Shown piece after piece: positions 21,422-32,389 of a DNA stretch of 64,000 bases (positions are counted from its first letter, which is position 1; each line of letters opens with the position of its first letter). Origin of the DNA: Tetmemena sp. SeJ-2015 (lineage: Eukaryota > Ciliophora > Spirotrichea > Sporadotrichida > Oxytrichidae); contig JAJKFJ010021854.1 of the NCBI GenBank assembly GCA_027382625.1, positions 48,031 to 112,030 on the forward strand, written 5' to 3'. The translations under genes and the position numbers were made by a program. A model generated the notes under the pieces. The model searched no databases. It saw only the letters and a program-made list of their open reading frames with translations, and had not been told where the DNA came from.

Positions 21422-22915
21422 TCAACTATTGAATCTCCTATATTTGAGATAGTGCTCCATTAAGTCTTGGCCTCTAATGCGCATGTCTATAACCTCTCTG
21501 CAGGTAAATTACAAGACTTTCGAAATGTAGAGCTTGGTCTCATCCATTATCAAACTGAAAACTGGGTATGCACCTATCTCCTTAGATGCTTCTCTCTTCC
21601 ACAGCAGATATATGAATCTGAAGCCGAGTGAGTGCAACTCGAAAAACGCTTTCTTATCTTTAATATTAATCATAGACATAATTATCCAAATTATATCTAG
21701 CATCATTTTAAATTTATCACATGAATTGAAAAAAAACAAATTTTTTAAATTTTTTTCCCTTTTTTCCGCCTTTAAAAACCCCCAAAAAACCCGGTTTTTT
21801 CCTTTTCATTGGGGAATAAACCCCAAAATTTTTATTTTTTTAAAAAGTTATTCTAAATTTAAATTTAAGCTTTTGCTTATAAACTTCAGAACAATTTGAT
21901 ATACTTACTGTCAGATTTATAGAGGAGAGAGCGATGAAGAAAAACTAAGAGCCTTCCAAAAGCATTTCTTGAAAAACGTCTGGGTAGTGTTTAAGGAAGA
22001 AACGCAGACTGTGAAGTCCCAAAAGCCCGCAAGTCTTGAGGTCTAGTCTTGGGTTTTTGGTCTGGAAGCCCACTTCTCGCCATCTTTTTGTTTCCAAGTG
22101 ACGAGGCAGCTTCTCTCTCTTATCACTGCCAAACAGCATCAGATAGAGATCTTGTAGATACTTTCAAAAATAGTAGTAGAGTAGATTTGGTTAATTTTAG
22201 ATATAACTAAGAATGATTAGCAAGAGAGAATTTAAGGAAGAGGAGAATGAGTAAGCCATTAAATCAATCTATCAATCAGTCTTACCTCATGCTCCTCGCT
22301 GGCTAAGTTATAGGGCTGAATCATTTTGTCCTGAAATCTTACGAACCTCTCTTTCTATAAGCAAGTATTTAAGCGCCATATAACTTAAAAATTTTGACTC
22401 ATACCTCAAAGTTTTGAACAATAAATATTGTTGATAATAAAGTTTGTAAGGTCGTGTTTAGGGTAAAAGCAGGAGAATATTTTCTCAAAGAGACTTGGCT
22501 GCTATTCTGCAAAGGGGTCCTAGAAAACTATGTTGCCTCTATTGTCTATGAAGCTGTGTGTGACTGGAGTGTTTATGAAAGAAACTGAGGTGTTGCTGCT
22601 TTCCTATCTTGCATGAATATAATCTCGAAAGCCTGGGTCTCTCATCCTATTAAAATTTTATTGAATTTGCTTTTGGCCTTTATGAAATGGTGGTCAGCCA
22701 GGATTTAAGACAAACTTACAGTCCGCCCATTATGTTATCACTCTTTGAGCCATCGAAAAGTGGCTAAGACAAGATTAGTCTATCTCCCTCCTCGCCTTCT
22801 CTTTCATCTTAAACACGTTTCCATAATAATACTAATCATATAATTAATTTCAATCTAGGAGCAGGGGATTTTCCTCGTCGCTCCAAGAGAAAGTTGAGTG
22901 TTGTTGCAATTGCAT
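21422..22915 (-). CDS. ELMO-domain protein (ELMOD-like)
   Basis: ELMOD proteins act as GAPs for Arf-family GTPases. Starts MQLQQHSTFSWSDEENPLLL at ATG 22915. An AGAT-pointer IES and a GTAAGT...TAATAG intron precede MRDPGFRDYIHARQESSNTS, then EKIFSCFYPKHDL. The ELMO core is RHLETKRWREVGFQTKNPRL, DLKTCGLLGLHSLRFFLKHY, then after a long intron (about 21690-21917) FELHSLGFRFIYLLWKREAS, IGAYPVFSLIMDETKLY, ending YLKYRRFNS before TGA 21422-21424. The W-xxxGFQ...DLxxxGLLGL signature is characteristic of ELMO domains. The long intron contains an odd C/A-homopolymer tract (see findings). Confidence 0.85.
22806..22856 (-). other. IES with AGAT pointer in ELMO gene
   Basis: Minus strand: ENPLLLD then TGA. 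Removing 47 bp between two AGAT copies gives PLLLDEREGEEGDRLILSQP in the downstream frame. Confidence 0.8.
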
Positions 22916-23304
22916 CTTCGGGTCCTCTCCCAATGTGAAAACTTAATCCAAAGTTTTTCTAAAGCCGAGTGAATGATTCTTTTTAATATTGGGTTTCATT
23001 TCGTCTAACTCCACAAAATAATAGTCTTAAAATTATTTCTCCCTCAGTCTTAAAATAATTCTAATATCATACCCTTTCTATATAGACAAAAGATAAATAT
23101 AGATCTAATATGCGAGTGTTAATGCGCTTGATAGTATTCTTCTGAATAATGTTTAAATTTGAATAATTCAAATAATGAAAGCATAGTTCATCTTCTAGTG
23201 ACACATTAATATGGCTTATTTAAACAATCAAGTGAAGTGTTTTAGTCTTTCTCTCTCTATTTCTCTACTTCCCATTATACTACTTGCTAAATTAAAACAC
23301 TCAT

Positions 23305-24982
23305 TCACTCTAAGCTGTCGCTTGTGTGGATGGGGAAGTTCTCAGTCCTTTAGAACTAAATCGACCCCTCCTCCTCCACTTATAGAGACTCAATACTGTA
23401 AGCGTGTCTCAACTCCCCTTATGAGGAGTTCCCTCTCTGCTGCTGATAGTTGCTCTGAGTTAGGAAAATTAAGGACGAGGAGTTATGGTTTGAGCCTCTA
23501 AGCTAACTCTGCTGCCTCCTGCTGATTATTGAGTGGCCGTGATGAACTAAGTTGTTATCTATGTCGTAGCAACTATCTTCCTGCGCCACTGGAGAATTAT
23601 CCCCATTAATCCTCTTCTTATCAAACTCCTGGTTCTAGTTAATTACTGGATTCATTCAAATTATGACAAAGAAGATAGCTTAACTTGCTTTAATGCGAAA
23701 GTAAGATTCATGTTGGCGGGGTTGATGAGAAGGGGATGCATCTTGTAGTTGTTCTTTGAGAATTAGGTGTTCAAGATCCCATCAGCTCTCTGATTACGCT
23801 GAGGCTAGGGTGCTCGACAGGGCTCGATCATCACAAAGCTCTAAGGTGGGTTACCACTAAGCCTTCTGCGATGAGCGGGGCTTTTCATAACCTCACTGAG
23901 TAGCCCTGATCTCTGCCTCTTATGCTTCATCGTTCTAAATTCAAATTAATGAGGACATAAATTATCCTTACTCTTAAACAAGTTTGTCTAAGTTCTCTCT
24001 AGGATGTGTCTAACTTAGCTGCGAGCTCTGTCCTGCCTTACTGGCCTAAAGCTGCTGATAGTTGTCCATCCATTTTGCTAGGACTTCATGCAGCTACTCA
24101 TTCTCCTTTTGCTTCTTGAGCAGCTCCCCTTCGTTCATTTCTTTGAACTTTGTGAGTGCCCGCTCCCACTAGCAGATCTCGCTCTTGAGTATGAGGTTGT
24201 GCTTGCTTTCTTTGTCTTCCATCAAGTCTCTCATCTACTCGATGTGCTTCTTACTCTCGTAATATGCTTTCTTGTGCTCCTCTGCTCTGCATTTCTGTGT
24301 GTCCACCTCCTCTTGAAGTTACACTATCTTCTCCTGTAGGCGATCTAGGTAATCATTCTGATGATCAAACTTTAAAATATGAAATGATAGTTGTGGCCAT
24401 AACCAAAGTTGTTTCTATCTGCTCCAAGGTGTGCAGCTCCGTTGCCACTGAACAAGCCGCTAGGTCCTATCACTGAGTTACTCGTGATCATATACTCAGA
24501 GGCCAAAGTCATGACATGCTCCTATCGTTAGTTATCGTGGTAGTTGCCACTAGAGGAGCAAGGCATCCCCTTTAACCCTGAGGGATCAGCGTTTTCATAG
24601 AATCTTAAAATATTATTACAGCCTTATTAAATAGAAGTCATTGGATTGTGCGTATAGGTTGTTATTAGTTGTGTGGGAATTGATCTGAGGATTATCACCT
24701 TGCGATGTCTGCAAATTACTGCTGTGGATGTTTGGATTGCTTTGATCTCTATAGGCTGCATTCGTCTAGTACTGTGTGAACAGAGGATTCAGATGCACTG
24801 ATGCAGAATTTTACAACTGCTCGATATTTGTGATAGAGGGGTTGCGTTCAAACTTCTACCTCAAGAAGTCCTTTATTTCCTAAAGTAGTAGACTTTGGAA
24901 TATAACTCGGATTATGGAGTGTGTATGTAGATGCAACGGTGAGTATTTGTAAATACAAAATTCAGAGTTGTTTCAAAGTCAT
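23305..24982 (-). CDS. Coiled-coil, Gln/Asn-rich protein of unknown function
   Basis: Minus gene ending SDSLE before TGA 23305-23307; the start is placed at ATG 24982 but is uncertain because an IES follows almost at once. Recognisable blocks are QEIKDFLRQKFERNPSITNI, an Asn/Gln-rich part (HSSNLQTSQGDNPQINSHTT), a clear coiled coil at about 24340-24060 (LDRLQEKIVQLQEEVDTQKC, ALTKFKEMNEGELLKKQKEN), then basic/Pro segments (LLSEVMKSPAHRRRLSGNPP; HPLLINPANMNLTFALK) and a Ser-rich end. No enzyme domain seen. It is divergent from the Rab gene with only 43 bp between proposed starts. Confidence 0.65.
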
Positions 24983-25025
24983 CTTAAAGTTAATTGCAGA
25001 GTCGATATTATAATCGAGGGAATTA

Positions 25026-26157
25026 ATGGTAGAGTCGCAGCAGCAAGCTTAAAAACGATAGAGTCAAAGAAATGTGGGCCAGAGTAGCTAGTTTGGAGAT
25101 ACCTAGAGAGATCAAGAGACCAACAGCTCTGTCTATAATCCACCACCTAAGCAAGCCAGTGAATATAGGCAGAGAGGGGGCGACACAGAGCACTTTGATC
25201 ACTTCTATAAAGGTTAGAGACTGGACCGCTATTTCAAAGCTTTTCAAATTCAACAACCTCATCAATTATTTCAGGTTCTAAACTTCCCTTATAGTAATTC
25301 TAACTGGAGATGCTGGCGTTGGAAAGTCAAACTTCTTGCTAAGGTAAGTACTTCAATAATTGTTTAAAGTGAATACGCTGAGAGTTGACCGATTTGCGAT
25401 AGGTATGTTAAGGATAAGTACAGAGGGGTGTGTGCAACGGTGGGCGTTGAATTCGCTTACAAAGTTAGCGTCCTCAAAAATAAAACCAAGGTCAAAGCTC
25501 AGATATGGGACACTTGTAAGTTCTTTCACTCTCGCTTATAAAATTTTAATGAAACCTAACTTTCAAATGAGAGTCACTAAACTTTTGTGAAAAGCTGGAT
25601 CAGAGAAGTACAGGTCAATTACAACTGGGCATTACAGGTACGCACTGGGTGCAGTTCTTATGTATGACATTCAAAATGCAGACACCTTCAAAAATTGCCG
25701 TTATTGGTTGGAGAATATAAAGACCTTCGCGGATGAAAATGTTGGTCATCGCTCTAGTCGGTATGTCTAACTCACAATCTCAAACTACTTTTTACCATTT
25801 CTTCTCCTATATTACGCCCAATTCTCAATGCTTATACTTTATGACTAGGGAACAAGGCAGACTTATCGAATGCAAACCCTTTGAAGAGAGAAGTGCCCCG
25901 TGAGTTGGCTGAGAAATTTGCAAGAGAGAATAATCTGATATTCGTGGGCGAGTCCTCATCCCAACTCAACATCAATATAAAGGAGGTGATGGAAGTACTA
26001 CTAGAAAGTAAGCAGAAAGCTTTAGAGACTTAAAATTCTTCTTATAGGAATATTCTTGGTGTAAAATGAGCTTGTAAAGAAAGGAAAAAAGAGGATGGAA
26101 ACGCTAAAGGTATCGGAAGAGGCACTCATGCTCAATAACCACAGGTGCTGCTACTGA
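25026..26157 (+). CDS. Rab-like small GTPase with N-terminal extension
   Basis: Starts MVESQQQAQKRQSQRNVGQS at ATG 25026, giving an unusual extension of about 80 residues. The GTPase core reads DHFYKVILTGDAGVGKSNFL (P-loop GDAGVGKS), YRGVCATVGVEFAYKV (switch I region), AQIWDTSGSEKYRSITTGHY (G3), LMYDIQNADTFKNCRYWLEN, LVIALVGNKADLS (G4 NKAD) and LIFVGESSSQLN (G5 position). The C-terminus HRCCY before TGA 26155-26157 is a double-cysteine prenylation signal typical of Rabs. Five GT-AG introns: 25213-25294, 25344-25402, 25516-25594, 25761-25848, 26008-26047. A single extra base near 25738-25742 breaks frame before VIALVGNK. The G3 Gln is Ser, and G5 lacks SAK. Acts in membrane traffic; subfamily unclear. 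Confidence 0.88.
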
Positions 26158-26398
26158 AAGAAGGCAACTCAAACAGATAAATACTTTCCAAATATAAAAA
26201 TAAACTCTAAGAAGAGAAGAGAAAGAGGAGCACCAGAAACAAATAGGGAGGAAGATAAAATACTTGACAATTTTTCAATGCTGTTATAAATATATTAAGT
26301 TTGTGCATTAGGCTATTAAAAAGCATGTTAAATTCTGGAAAACATATAATAATCTTCTCCTCCTCTTAAGTATTTTCATTTTCAAAGTTATTGATATC
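26158..26398. other. Short convergent spacer
   Basis: AT-rich; a small A-rich charged frame (about 26170-26260) is open but unconvincing. Confidence 0.45.
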
Positions 26399-29300
26399 TC
26401 AGTCACATTTATCAAGATCAAGAGGTTGGAAGTTTAACTCCTCTCTTTTAGTCAATAGGTTATGGACTTCAGTTTTTTATTTTCCTCTCTCAGATCATTA
26501 AAATACACACTTGAATTTATAAGATATCTAAGTTCCTTCTTGCGCATTTTGTTTCTACCCACAAACTCATTCAAGACTCTCTCTCAAATCGTTCTACAAT
26601 AAAGTTTCAGTGATTAGTTTTTTTTTCTTCAATGCATTATAATCTTACCTCTTGGATAGTGAGACTCCTAATAAGCTCAACATGCAAGTTGGAGATCTGC
26701 TGCTGAATGGTATTTTTAAGTTGAGCTTGCTTGCTCTTAGAACTGCTTGTCTATGTACTGTCTGAGTTCGTAGCTCATGTGAGTGTTGCCTGTGGACTTT
26801 GATCTACCCCTTGAGCCGTTGCCACCCCTGAAGCGTCTTAAGTCCAACTCATCCATCAGTTCATCATCGTCGTCACGCTCCTCTCTAATTGTGAGGTTGT
26901 TCTTGCGCCATGGCTCTTGAGAAGGCTTCTCTTATTCCAAATCGCTCAAGTTTATGCTCTGACTTGGGATGGTAGTAGTTACTCCTTTCATCTACGTTTA
27001 TTACTGCTGCTGTTGTGACTAGGATTGCCTATTCCCTATGTTCAACTCAGCCTAATTAAAGCCAAGTTAAAGTGTTTTCAATATATCTTATGAAGCCTTT
27101 CCAGTATCAAAGGTCTGTTAAAGTTGCTTGAGCTGTTCTTGGATCTTGTAGGTAGTGGCATCAATCTTCTACTCCTCTATGTAGCGAATAGTCTTCTCGT
27201 CTAGCACCCCGTTCAGTTGCTTTTACTTTGAACCAGCGGCACTCTACCCTTGGAACTAGTTGCTTAAATTTAAAGGCAGACTGTTCTGCTTCTAGAGGCT
27301 TTGAGCCACATTCAAAGATGACTGGATCGGTGTCCCATCCTTTGATAATAATCGCCTTATTCAAATGAGAATAGCATGGTGAATGATCTGGAGGTTGGAG
27401 GGAGCTGCTTTGTTTAAGTAGTTGTTCCAGAGTGTTGAAGCTTGGCGCCAGTCTTCATTAAATGGCTGGGAGTATTAGAAACCTCATTGAGAGCAGTTGA
27501 CTTGCCAGACAGAGAAATCTAGGTGACTGAAGTCTTCTCATTGGAGCTCCTGAGATTCAAAGGTGCTTGGAAGTAGGAGAGTGAACTTGCAATTGTGACA
27601 GATGATTGAGTGGAGCTTGATGCCTTGTCTGAAATAGCTGACTTAGGGTTGGGGTCTCGCATGAAGTGCAAGCTATTGATCGCCTATCCCTCTTGTCCTC
27701 TCAATTCATACTAATCCAATTATAAGCTCTAGGAATTGCCTAAAATGCATTGACTTTATTTCCTGAAGCGAGCTGAAGCTGTCGATCTTAAGTAAGTCAT
27801 CGTGGTTGAGTTTGATGCCTCCTCCTCCTCCGCTGCCACTCCTGAAATCTTCTATGCCCTTGCTGTCTGAGGTTAAGCCCTTGATTCTCTGAGCATTTCA
27901 AAAAAAGTATCATGCTATATCCATAAGTCATTAATTTTTGCCCTCAAGCTCACTGCTGTTGAAGAACTTAGCAATTGCGTCTTCGAAGTTCATCTGCTCG
28001 TTGTTTATATTGATGATAAACATTTGATTGGTTTATGAGGCAGGTGGTGTTGGGCCCTGCTGCAATGCCGTTGTTGGTGTTAGCTAAGTTAGTGTTGCTG
28101 TTCCTCCCACTGCCCAAGAAAGACAATTAAAACTAGAATTAATGTATACACTAGAAGTTAGTGGTAGTGCCAATGAGTAGCTGATTTGTGGTGGTGCTAT
28201 TGGAGAGCAAGAGTATGTTGTTGTTACTGTTCTGCTGAGAGAGCAACTAAAGTTAGTACTGCTGATAGCCCTCAGGCTGAGGTTGCTGCTAAGCGAATAG
28301 GAACTGCTGCTAGTTCACAGCTTAGCAAGTGTTATTCTAGAATGTGAATTGCTGAGACAAGGAGTCGTTGGTAGTGTTAGCGCCAGTGGCAGTTCCATTA
28401 TCCAAGAGAGGTTTGTTCAACTTAATCACATTCTACTTATTGATAGCCACCTCCTATTGCTGAAGCATTTCCTTTGTCAACTTAGGTTATTGATCTTAAA
28501 AGTTTGTGGACTGTTCCAAATCCCCATTCAAACTATCGTTAGAGTAAATCAGCAGGTTTGAAGTTCTAGTTCATATGAGAACTGGGCTGCAACTGGAAGT
28601 TACTGACCAACTAACTCTGGCTCTAGTTTTGCAGTTAATAGTCTTGCGCCTAGGTTTGACTGAGTAAATGCTATTACTTGAACATCAGGTTTGAGTTCTC
28701 ATCTTTTCCATTCAATGCTTGAGCTTCGGTATTCTGCTTTTGAGAGGCCTAGTTGAGCTGAGGATTGTTTGCAATCATGGATGAAGTAATGAAAGTTTGC
28801 TGGTGAGGATGCTGTCTTCTGATCGGACTTTGGAAATTATAAACTGGACTTGTCACGCCTCCAGTTCTATGTGGAGTGCCTCCTCCACCTGCTCTGTAAG
28901 AAGTAAAGTTTTACATCCTCTGTCCATAGTACTGTGAGATGATGAGTAAAGATAACTGAACTTAGTGAAGTAATTGATGATGGACTGGTTGTGAGCTGCT
29001 GCTCCTGTTGGCCCTCCACATATGCTTCCTCTTGAAATAGGTGAGCGCTCCATGAAGTTGAAGACCTTGCCAAGAGTTTTGTTCGTGATAGTGCGCACAA
29101 AGCGAGATTTATTGCCTGCTTGAGATGCTGTGGTGTAGTGTTGCTGGTATTATGACTGAGACATGTTCATCTACACCAGAGACTGATTGTGCATGTTTCC
29201 AAGGTTCTAAGTTTTGTCCTTTCAAAGAGTTGAATCCCACGATCGCCCGTCCATCCATCAACTGAGTTTTCAAGTTAGCAGCAGCTGCTGCTTAATTGGT

Positions 29301-32300
29301 AAAGGTCTAGTTAGGCGCTCCTGCTTCAGTGAGCAGCACGACATCCCCATAGTAGTTTCTATTGTCGTAGAGATGGCTTTCCAATTTATCCACTCTTTCC
29401 CTGAGTCTGTCGTGTGTCTTCCTTGTGCGGTCTAGTACCTGATCTAGAGTGTCGATAGTTCCTTCCATGAGTTTACACTAGACTGACTTGATCTTGCTCT
29501 TGCCATACTCCATGACTTGTCGCCATCTGTTCACAGCCAGTATGCGCTGTAAGTTGTGGTTCGCAAGTGATGCCTCGATCACTAGCTGCTCTAAATTATT
29601 AGCTTATAAGAGATGCTTGAGAAGGTAGATGGTGAGCTCAGGAGGAGTGTCCTCTAAAGCGTTTATAGTCTCCAGACAGTATAAGTTGCGACTCAGCAAG
29701 TCTCTCTCGTTGAGGGACTGGACCAGCTACTCACTGTGCTTGACAAGGTTCTCCTAGTTCTTGAAGTCTTACATGAGGTCTAGCTGTGATATGAAGGAGC
29801 GCTTGAGTTACTGCTGAGAGTGGAACTACTCTGGCTTGTTGATGTAGTTGTCCAGGGCGTCAGACACCTTCAGTCTCTTCAACTTTATAGTCTCGTTTAG
29901 GAAGTCCTTTATCGACTTCTGGTAGAGGGTCTGCTTCTCCTTCAGCAACTCCTAGCAGGTATGCTCCGACTCCTCAAGGGCCTTCTCCAGGCATTTGATC
30001 TGCTGCCCCATCACATCTATCTGAGAGTTCAAGTCCTCCATCTCACATAAAATATTATAAAAACAATATTTTATTATATTTATTTAATTTCATCTTAGAG
30101 GACTGCTTGACTTCATTGACGATCATGAAGTCTCTGTCGCTGTCCTGCTCAGCCACCTTGCGCTCCAGGGTGAGCAGCTTCTGCTTGTGGGTCAGGAGTT
30201 TCTCCTCCAGCTACTACACTTTGGTCTGCAGCTCCTCCTTGTCAGTCTGGAGTACTTCGATGTCGCTCTCCTTGCTCTTAACCTTGAGCTCAAGTTCCTC
30301 GTTCCTGCCCACCAGCTACATGAGCTTGAGTTCGTAGTTCTTAACTGGAGAGATGAAAGCGGGAGTTCCCCCAGCAGGGACTGGAAGGACTTAGAGGTCT
30401 GAGTTGAGGAGCGAGAGCATCTGCATGCGGTGGTTGTTAGTCTCGATCACGTCGTAGTTCTTGGCCAGCAGGGACTGGTGAGGTCTGTTGTGGATAGCAT
30501 GCTTGCCCTACACATCCTAGTTCTTGGTCTCTGATTGCTACTGAGTGCCACTTTCATTAGGTTGCTGCTTGGCTGAGCTTAGTTCCGAGTCTGGGTTCTT
30601 GTTGCTGTCGAAGTACTCGGAGGTGAGCTGCTCTCCCTTGAAGAGTTTGTATTCCTGGAATTCGTGGGCGTCTGCATACTCCTCCCCCGGATACTGCTAC
30701 TCACTCTGGGAGAATTACTGCAGTTAAGTCTGCAAAGAGAATTCACAATTCGCAATTCACTATGAGCGAATGATAGATATTGTTAAGTCTGGGGACAAGA
30801 AGTCTCCCTGGAGAAGCCAATGCTGTTAGTGTTAGTTATCCTGAGTCTATTGATCTACTTAAAAGTAACCTCATTATAAAAGTAAAGTCATTTAAATTTG
30901 CAGATCTCTTCCTTGCAGGTTCTGAGTTCGAGTTTGAGCTGCTCAATGATGATTTAAAGCTACTCTGGGCTGGTCTTGATATTGAGTTTGACCTTATTCT
31001 TAATGAACTTAGCGCTCTATGCAAACCTTAGGGTGCTGATAGTTTCCTCTATGTTGGAATGATGCAGGGAGCAAGCCACTATCAGTGATGTCTTATTATT
31101 TCCACCTAGAGACTCCTTCAACAGTCTAGTCAGCTTGGAGTCTCTGTAAGGGACATGCAAAAGGCAATTTATAAATGCTGACTTCCGTTCTTAGTAAGAC
31201 TATTGATCACTTTACCCAAAGCTGATAGCGAGTAGTTAATCTTCTTAGCTTCTTCAAGTGCCTCTCCTTGAGCATGAGACTTTGAGACTCTCTCAGAACC
31301 AGCTAGATCAACCAGGTTGAGGATGCCTCTGCGCTCTGAGTCGTTGGGGTACTTCTGCACTATCTCGATTATGCAAATCGAGTGAGAGCGAGAAGAGTGC
31401 TTGTTCAAATTTGTGGAAGCTACATGCCTCATAGTCTCTCCAGTGCAGAGCACTCAAATAATGAGTACAAGGTTTAAAATTGAGCACTCAAATAATGAGT
31501 ACAAGGTTTAAAATTGAGCACAGCCATCATTTCTTCCTCACTGACTATGCTTATAGAGTTGAGTCCCTCTACATATGTTCCTCGCTTGGGGTCTTCCTTG
31601 ATCTTGAGTTCTGGTGGCTGATCTGGAGTATCATGCAGTAGATCTCTGAGCTGCTCCTTGTAGATCTCCACCATCTGTACTCTAATGTGATACTCAATCT
31701 CTAAATCCTTGTCTTTAATGTGCTGGAATATTTGCCTGGCTGCTCTTGGTATGATACCCATCAACTCCTCGTCAAACATGTCATGCCCATACATAGTGCA
31801 ATAATTAGCAACACTCAACTATTGAATGATGAGTGTAGGTTTTACCACTTCCAGTTTGACCATAGGCAAAAATTGTACCGTTATAGCCCTCCATGATATC
31901 TTCTATAGTCTCTTTACCCAAGATGTGAAACACTTCGCTCTGACTAGTGTCAGGTCTGAAGATGTGGTCGAATGTAAAGATCATGTTTGAACTCAGAGTG
32001 GTAGTGTAGCTCTCGCTCACCTTGAGCGATTTCCCATCCTCCAAAAATCTAATGATCTCTAACTGCTCACTGCTCTCGTATCTGTAAGTTTCCTTCAATT
32101 CGTTTTCTAAGCTGTTGAAGGGTCTGAACCTGCCCACCACCTTGATTTGCTGCTTGTGGTCTCTGTTTGCTTGCTCTAGTTCTAAATCCAGAGCTTTGAG
32201 CTTCTCCTCGAAATTAGTGTTGTGTTTCAAGGTTGAAGCTGGTCTTTCAGTATTCTCATTGAAGGTTTGCTAGAAAGCTCCAGCTGTTCCGCCGCCAAAG

Positions 32301-32317
32301 TTTCCAGTTTAACCCAT
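26399..32317 (-). CDS. Kinesin-like protein, N-terminal motor, coiled-coil stalk, long Gln-rich tail
   Basis: Microtubule motor. Starts [20 protein letters not shown] at ATG 32317. The motor reads [34 protein letters not shown] (P-loop), [17 protein letters not shown] (switch I), [13 protein letters not shown] (switch II), [36 protein letters not shown], then stalk coils (e.g. [24 protein letters not shown] heptads near 30300-30100). From about 29300 the protein becomes Gln/Asn/Ser-rich, and it ends with a basic helix ([18 protein letters not shown]). At least seven IESs are solved by frame (listed separately). The stop is TGA 26399-26401, or 26452-26454 if an A-run near 26475 is correct. About 1,700 aa, long for a kinesin; the tail could be a second gene, but no spacer is seen. 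Confidence 0.85.
28003..28036 (-). other. IES with ATAAAC pointer in kinesin tail
   Basis: Minus strand: NTTCLIN is followed by frame loss. ATAAAC recurs 28 bp on; excision gives [20 protein letters not shown]. Confidence 0.85.
30039..30095 (-). other. IES with AGATG pointer in kinesin stalk
   Basis: Minus strand: VKQSSKM then 47 bp of almost pure A/T. Excision between AGATG copies gives [20 protein letters not shown], continuing the coiled coil. Confidence 0.9.
30723..30791 (-). other. IES with 10-bp CAGACTTAAC pointer
   Basis: Minus strand: [11 protein letters not shown]. The 10-bp repeat recurs 59 bp on, and excision continues [20 protein letters not shown] in frame. Confidence 0.9.
30852..30907 (-). 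other. IES with AGATC pointer
   Basis: Minus strand: [10 protein letters not shown] then TGA inside the insert. Excision of 51 bp between AGATC copies gives [20 protein letters not shown]. This is a clean case in which an in-frame TGA is IES-borne. Confidence 0.9.
31155..31178 (-). other. 20-bp IES with GCAT pointer in kinesin motor
   Basis: Minus strand: TKNGSQ-GCAT-(AT-rich)-GCAT. Excision of 20 bp gives [20 protein letters not shown], the conserved kinesin motif. Very short insert, no splice signals. Confidence 0.95.
31448..31521 (-). repeat. Tandemly duplicated IES, three GTGCTC pointer copies, period 34 bp
   Basis: Pointer GTGCTC (GAGCAC on plus) occurs at 31448-31453, 31482-31487 and 31516-31521. 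The two 34-bp units between them are identical. Removing both units plus two pointers joins SEEEMMAVL to [20 protein letters not shown], the conserved kinesin switch I approach. The insert is thus an IES present twice head to tail. Confidence 0.95.
31795..31835 (-). other. IES with CACT pointer at the kinesin P-loop
   Basis: Minus strand: [10 protein letters not shown] is followed by a 37-bp insert bounded by CACT. Excision gives [14 protein letters not shown], the expected residues after the P-loop. The insert carries CACTC/GAGTG short inverted repeats. Confidence 0.95.
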
Positions 32318-32389
32318 TTGCTAAGTCAAGTTATTATAAGCAAGAAGAGTGAAGAGTATAAATGAAGTTAGCAGGCAAGAGATACTCTC

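Noticed and set aside
31448..31521. Satellite or CRISPR-like array
   Set aside because: Only two units, no spacers, and the repeat boundary is exactly a pointer whose removal restores a conserved kinesin motif.
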